Source: JBCAWW01 sp039024315 (GTDB lineage: Bacteria > Bacteroidota > Bacteroidia > J057). Taken from it: DNA of 64,000 nucleotides. Each line of letters starts with the position of its first letter. Positions within the stretch are counted from its first letter, which is position 1. Both the position numbers and the translations under genes were made by a program. Under the pieces are notes generated by a model. That model did no database searches and had not been told where the DNA came from. It worked only from the letters and a program-made list of their open reading frames with translations. Below are positions 60,954 through 64,000 of this stretch, one piece after another. The stretch lies in assembly GCA_039024315.1 (NCBI GenBank), contig JBCCQN010000014.1, positions 1-64,000 on the forward strand, given 5' to 3'.

Positions 60954-63065
60954 ATGTGGAGAAAGCTTGGTGTATGTCTTTGCTTGAAGCTCGCTTTTTT
61001 GAGCGGGTGGGGCCAAAATGCTGTTCAGCTCAATGCGCCTGTTGATCAGATCGAGCTTTTGCCACATGTCCAAGTTTTTGTTGATTCTTTAGCATCCTTT
61101 GGTTTTGAAAACATCCGATTTCAGACTTTTCGTTCCCTCGCAGAGGACCCCCAAAAACTCGATCCAGAATATGTATGGTGGGTACGCTTTGAGATTCAAA
61201 ATCAGCTAAGCTATCCTAGCAAGTGGATGCTTTATTCGCCTACGATTGGGGAGGCCGATATTAGGGTACTCTCCGAGAACGCTTGGACTCAAAGCTACCG
61301 CTCTGGCCGTTACATTCGAGCTACTGAGAAACCCTTCAATGAGGGAGATTTCTTGCACGTACCGCTCTACCTAGAGGCAGAGGAGTCTGTTGCGATTTAT
61401 ATGCGCTTGCGTGAGCTGAGCCTTAATCCGATCAATCTCAAGCCAAGCCTATACGAACGCACCTATTGGCATAGCGTTGATCAAAATCCGCGTGGCCCTA
61501 TCATCATCTTTTTTCAGGGCATTTTTTGGATCATGATCCTTTACAACTTGATCCTCTTTTTTAGTATTCGGTTTAGGGCCTATCTCTACTACGCCTTGTA
61601 TCTGTTGAGTATTTCTGTCTTTGTGAGTTTTGCGGTAGGCTATATGGCTCGTTCCCCCTTTGGCGATCCGGTATTGTTAGAGCCCATTGGGATTTTGGCG
61701 ATGGGCTTGATCAATGTATGCTACTTTTTGTTTGGACTTAGTTTTTTACAGCTAGCTGAACTCTTACCACGCTGGGATCGACTGATCCGCTATTACTTGG
61801 GAGTTAAAATAATGTTGCTCTTGGGGCTGCAAGTGGTCATTGCTATTAATCATGATATCTCGGCGGCGGTTCAGTTTGAGTTTGTAATGCTGGGTATAGA
61901 TGTAGTCTTGAGTATCGCCTTATTTATTTCGCTGCTGCGCACGCGCAGTCGTTTGGGTTTATACTTTGTTTTAGGTTCGGGCAGCGTGATCGTTTTAGGC
62001 ATGAGTCTTGCCGCTATCGGTCATCTCAATAATTTGCCTTATACCTTTGTGATCTTCTTGGGAACTATCGTGGTGGAGATTATCTTTTTCTCCCTAGGAC
62101 TTGGTTTTCGTATCAGGCAATCAGAAAAGGAGAAGCTTGCAGCTGAACACGCCAAATTGGTCGCACAGGAATCCCTTAATGAAGAGCTATCAAAGATCAA
62201 TACTGCTTTTGGGCGCTTTGTGCCACATACCTTCCTCAAGGCCCTTGGCCATGAGAGCGTGTTGGATGTCAAACTCGGAGATAGCGTAGAAAAGGAAGTG
62301 ACGGTCCTCTTTGCCGATATTAGAGGCTATACTTCGCTCGCCGAAAAAATGAGCCCACAGGAGAACTTTGATTTTCTTAATGCTTTTCTCGGCCGTATGG
62401 GACCCATCATTCAAAAAAATGGAGGCTTTGTCAACCAATATTATGGCGATGGCATCATGGCCCTCTTTTTAGATTCTCCTACTCAATCTCTACAAGCGGC
62501 GCAAGAAATGATGGCAGAGCTTGAAAAGTACAACGAAGCTCGGCAAAGTAAAAATAGAGCGCCCATCCGAATCGGTATTGGTTTGCACACAGGACCTCTT
62601 ATGATGGGGGTGATAGGTGATACCTTGAGGATGGATGCTGGTGTAGTGGCCGATACGGTCAATACCGCAGCGCGCATGGAGGGGCTCACCAAGCATTTTC
62701 AGTCGGGGATCATCCTTTCTGTCAATACCTACCAAGAAATCTTGGAAGTCGATAAGTTTCCCCTGCGCTATTTGGGAAAAGTACAAGTCAAGGGCCGTGA
62801 GCGCGCACTGATGGTTTATGAGTCATACGCTGGCGATACCAAAGTACAGCAGCAGTTAAAGCAGCAGAGCCAAGCTAATTTTGAAAAAGGACTAAATGCC
62901 TATTTCGAGCAAGCGTTCAGCGAAGCTGCTCATGCCTTCGACAAGGTGCTCAAGACCAATCCTATCGACCCTACGGCTCGCCGTTATCAAGCTCTTGCTA
63001 CTCGCTATCTTGTTGATGGAATCCCTGCTGGCTGGGATGGGGTTGAGCGCTTAGAACAAAAGTAA
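60954..63065 (+). CDS. 7TM-DISM adenylate/guanylate cyclase with TPR tail
   Basis: 703 residues. Signal peptide at 1-21; an extracytoplasmic 7TMR-DISMED2-like beta domain (about 45-175; VWWVRFEIQNQLSYPSKWMLYSP); seven membrane helices (about 180-395); a coiled coil; a class III cyclase domain (about 440-610) with metal ligands Asp455 in LFADIRGYTSL and Asp499 in YGDGIMALF, plus VVADTVNTAARMEGLTK. A TPR-like pair closes the protein (FEKGLNAYFEQAFSEAAHAFDKVLKTNP). It would make cAMP or cGMP in response to an envelope signal. VVADTVN suits ATP use, but substrate choice needs assay. Confidence 0.9.
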   Translation: MWRKLGVCLCLKLAFLSGWGQNAVQLNAPVDQIELLPHVQVFVDSLASFGFENIRFQTFRSLAEDPQKLDPEYVWWVRFEIQNQLSYPSKWMLYSPTIGEADIRVLSENAWTQSYRSGRYIRATEKPFNEGDFLHVPLYLEAEESVAIYMRLRELSLNPINLKPSLYERTYWHSVDQNPRGPIIIFFQGIFWIMILYNLILFFSIRFRAYLYYALYLLSISVFVSFAVGYMARSPFGDPVLLEPIGILAMGLINVCYFLFGLSFLQLAELLPRWDRLIRYYLGVKIMLLLGLQVVIAINHDISAAVQFEFVMLGIDVVLSIALFISLLRTRSRLGLYFVLGSGSVIVLGMSLAAIGHLNNLPYTFVIFLGTIVVEIIFFSLGLGFRIRQSEKEKLAAEHAKLVAQESLNEELSKINTAFGRFVPHTFLKALGHESVLDVKLGDSVEKEVTVLFADIRGYTSLAEKMSPQENFDFLNAFLGRMGPIIQKNGGFVNQYYGDGIMALFLDSPTQSLQAAQEMMAELEKYNEARQSKNRAPIRIGIGLHTGPLMMGVIGDTLRMDAGVVADTVNTAARMEGLTKHFQSGIILSVNTYQEILEVDKFPLRYLGKVQVKGRERALMVYESYAGDTKVQQQLKQQSQANFEKGLNAYFEQAFSEAAHAFDKVLKTNPIDPTARRYQALATRYLVDGIPAGWDGVERLEQK

Positions 63066-63167
63066 GGCCCATTTCCCTTGTCTTTCGAGCTTTGTAATGT
63101 TTTGATTTTTGAATAAATTGTAAAGATTATAACGCCCCGCAAATACGATCCCCCCAGCTTACTGGCT

Positions 63168-64000
63168 ATGAAAAAGGTTTTATTCCTCTTATGCCTGTGC
63201 TCACTATATAGTCTGCAATTCGCGCAAAATTCTGAAAGGTCTTGGCTTGAAACTGCCCTTGAACACACAGAATCAGGGCCAGAGCGAGTGGATCTGTTAA
63301 TCAGATTAGCCGATCTCCTCCATCCTAATGAAGCCGAAGATGCCCTCCAATATGCTGAAGAAGCTGAAAGCTTAGCCAAAAAACTAAACTATGAGGTAGG
63401 CCTCGGTAGTGCAAAGGCACAAATCGGCTATGCATATCTACAGCTAGATAAGACCAGAAGGGCCATCCGCAATATGGAAGATGCCTTGCCTTATCTGCAA
63501 AAGCTGGGCGATTCTGAATTATTGATTCCTCTTTATGAACAGCTCAGTTGGGCCTTGACACAGCAAGGCAAAACTCAAGAAGCGAGTAATTACAAGCAAT
63601 TGGCTTTGGCCATTAGGCAGCAGGCCTTTGCCGATCAAGCGGCCGATCGTATAGATGCCCTAAAAGACTCGGTCAATCTAAGTAGCCAAGCCGCTATACG
63701 TGCCCGTCAGCTAGCTGAAAAAAGCCTAGCCCAAAGAAATGTGGCTGAGTCTGCTCTGCTCGAACAAGAAGCCGCCTTATTACAGCAAGAATTAGAGCTG
63801 GCTCATCTACAAGAGGAGGCCGCAAAATTAGAGATGGACAAAATGCATCTCGAAATGGAGACTATGGAAAATGAGCTCCGATTACAAAGAGTCGAGCGCC
63901 GCAATTTTTGGCTGGGTGCGGGCTTCTTTGCCGCCCTGGCCCTCGCTTTGGGTGTCTGGCAATGGTATCGCATCCGCCAAGCGCGAAAAATGACTGAAAT
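63168..64000 (+). CDS. TPR/coiled-coil membrane sensor, N-terminal part (3' end outside window)
   Basis: The frame is open from ATG 63168 to the window end (277 codons). It has a signal peptide (ending LQFAQ), TPR-like repeats (about 25-145; DALQYAEEAESLAKKLNYEVGL, YLQLDKTRRAIRNMEDAL), a long coiled coil rich in Glu/Leu/Ala (about 165-245) and a membrane helix at about 250-268 (FWLGAGFFAALALALGVW) followed by a basic stop-transfer. This is the front of the TPR histidine kinase / SpoIIE phosphatase / cyclase sensors common in Bacteroidota; the output domain lies beyond the window. It begins 102 bases after the cyclase gene. Confidence 0.82.
   Translation, partial: MKKVLFLLCLCSLYSLQFAQNSERSWLETALEHTESGPERVDLLIRLADLLHPNEAEDALQYAEEAESLAKKLNYEVGLGSAKAQIGYAYLQLDKTRRAIRNMEDALPYLQKLGDSELLIPLYEQLSWALTQQGKTQEASNYKQLALAIRQQAFADQAADRIDALKDSVNLSSQAAIRARQLAEKSLAQRNVAESALLEQEAALLQQELELAHLQEEAAKLEMDKMHLEMETMENELRLQRVERRNFWLGAGFFAALALALGVWQWYRIRQARKMTE

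Overview
The window comes from a member of the Bacteroidota, most likely the Saprospiria (Saprospira/Lewinella-like). Evidence seen in the sequence: a type IX secretion (T9SS) sortase PorU next to its partner PorV, at least four large exported proteins ending in the T9SS sorting domain, the gliding-associated lipoprotein GldH beside a RicT/PSP1 protein, a TonB receptor with an N-terminal carboxypeptidase-regulatory domain, and promoter candidates of the Bacteroidota TAnnTTTG type. G+C is moderate. No tRNA, rRNA, CRISPR array, intact insertion sequence or prophage was found. Assignment below phylum is inference.

Layout. 1-8.1 kb: the tail of a GIY-YIG nuclease, a duplicated-domain secreted protein, a YbjN-like protein, the ricT-gldH pair, an amino-sugar-kinase-like/RapZ fusion followed by a MurU-like nucleotidyltransferase, a lipoprotein and a GNAT acetyltransferase. 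8.1-18.9 kb: a TonB receptor with a T9SS cargo gene, a Bcp peroxiredoxin, a PagL-like lipid A deacylase with a second barrel protein, a TetR/SRPBCC pair with two matching palindromic operators, an IMPase-family phosphatase with an APH-like kinase, and another T9SS cargo. 19.2-33.7 kb: a response regulator and TPR histidine kinase, an FG-GAP T9SS cargo, two tandem PorU sortases, PorV, a YfgM-like TPR protein, lumazine synthase and a TIGR03643 protein. 34-42 kb: a class V aminotransferase, a lipoprotein with a degenerate transglutaminase-like domain, QueA, FolD, MscL divergent from an aquaporin, and an ECF41-type sigma factor overlapping a cytochrome-b-like membrane protein.

42-57 kb is the most unusual part. 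It holds a MoxR-type ATPase, a lipoprotein-anchored TPR-CHAT protease, an ECF sigma factor overlapping a membrane TPR protein that looks like its anti-sigma factor, and a 1629-residue T9SS adhesin-like protein built from four CARDB repeats and seven nearly identical 75-residue repeats. It ends with a three-gene cassette: a hydrophobic membrane protein, a tubulin/FtsZ-like GTPase with a clear GGGTGSG loop, and a lipoprotein. That cassette is the best candidate for an undescribed system. 57-64 kb: type II NADH dehydrogenase, a PaaE-like flavin/iron-sulfur reductase, a 1 kb gene-poor stretch, a 7TM-type adenylate/guanylate cyclase and the start of a TPR/coiled-coil membrane sensor.

How the genes fit together: PorU and PorV would process and attach the T9SS cargo proteins encoded around them. 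The regulatory genes (two-component pair, two ECF sigma systems, TetR, cyclase) each sit beside a plausible local output. Intergenic spaces carry several short dispersed repeat families, notably an interrupted palindrome built on GCGTTC/GAACGC that also appears inside genes and in one terminator.
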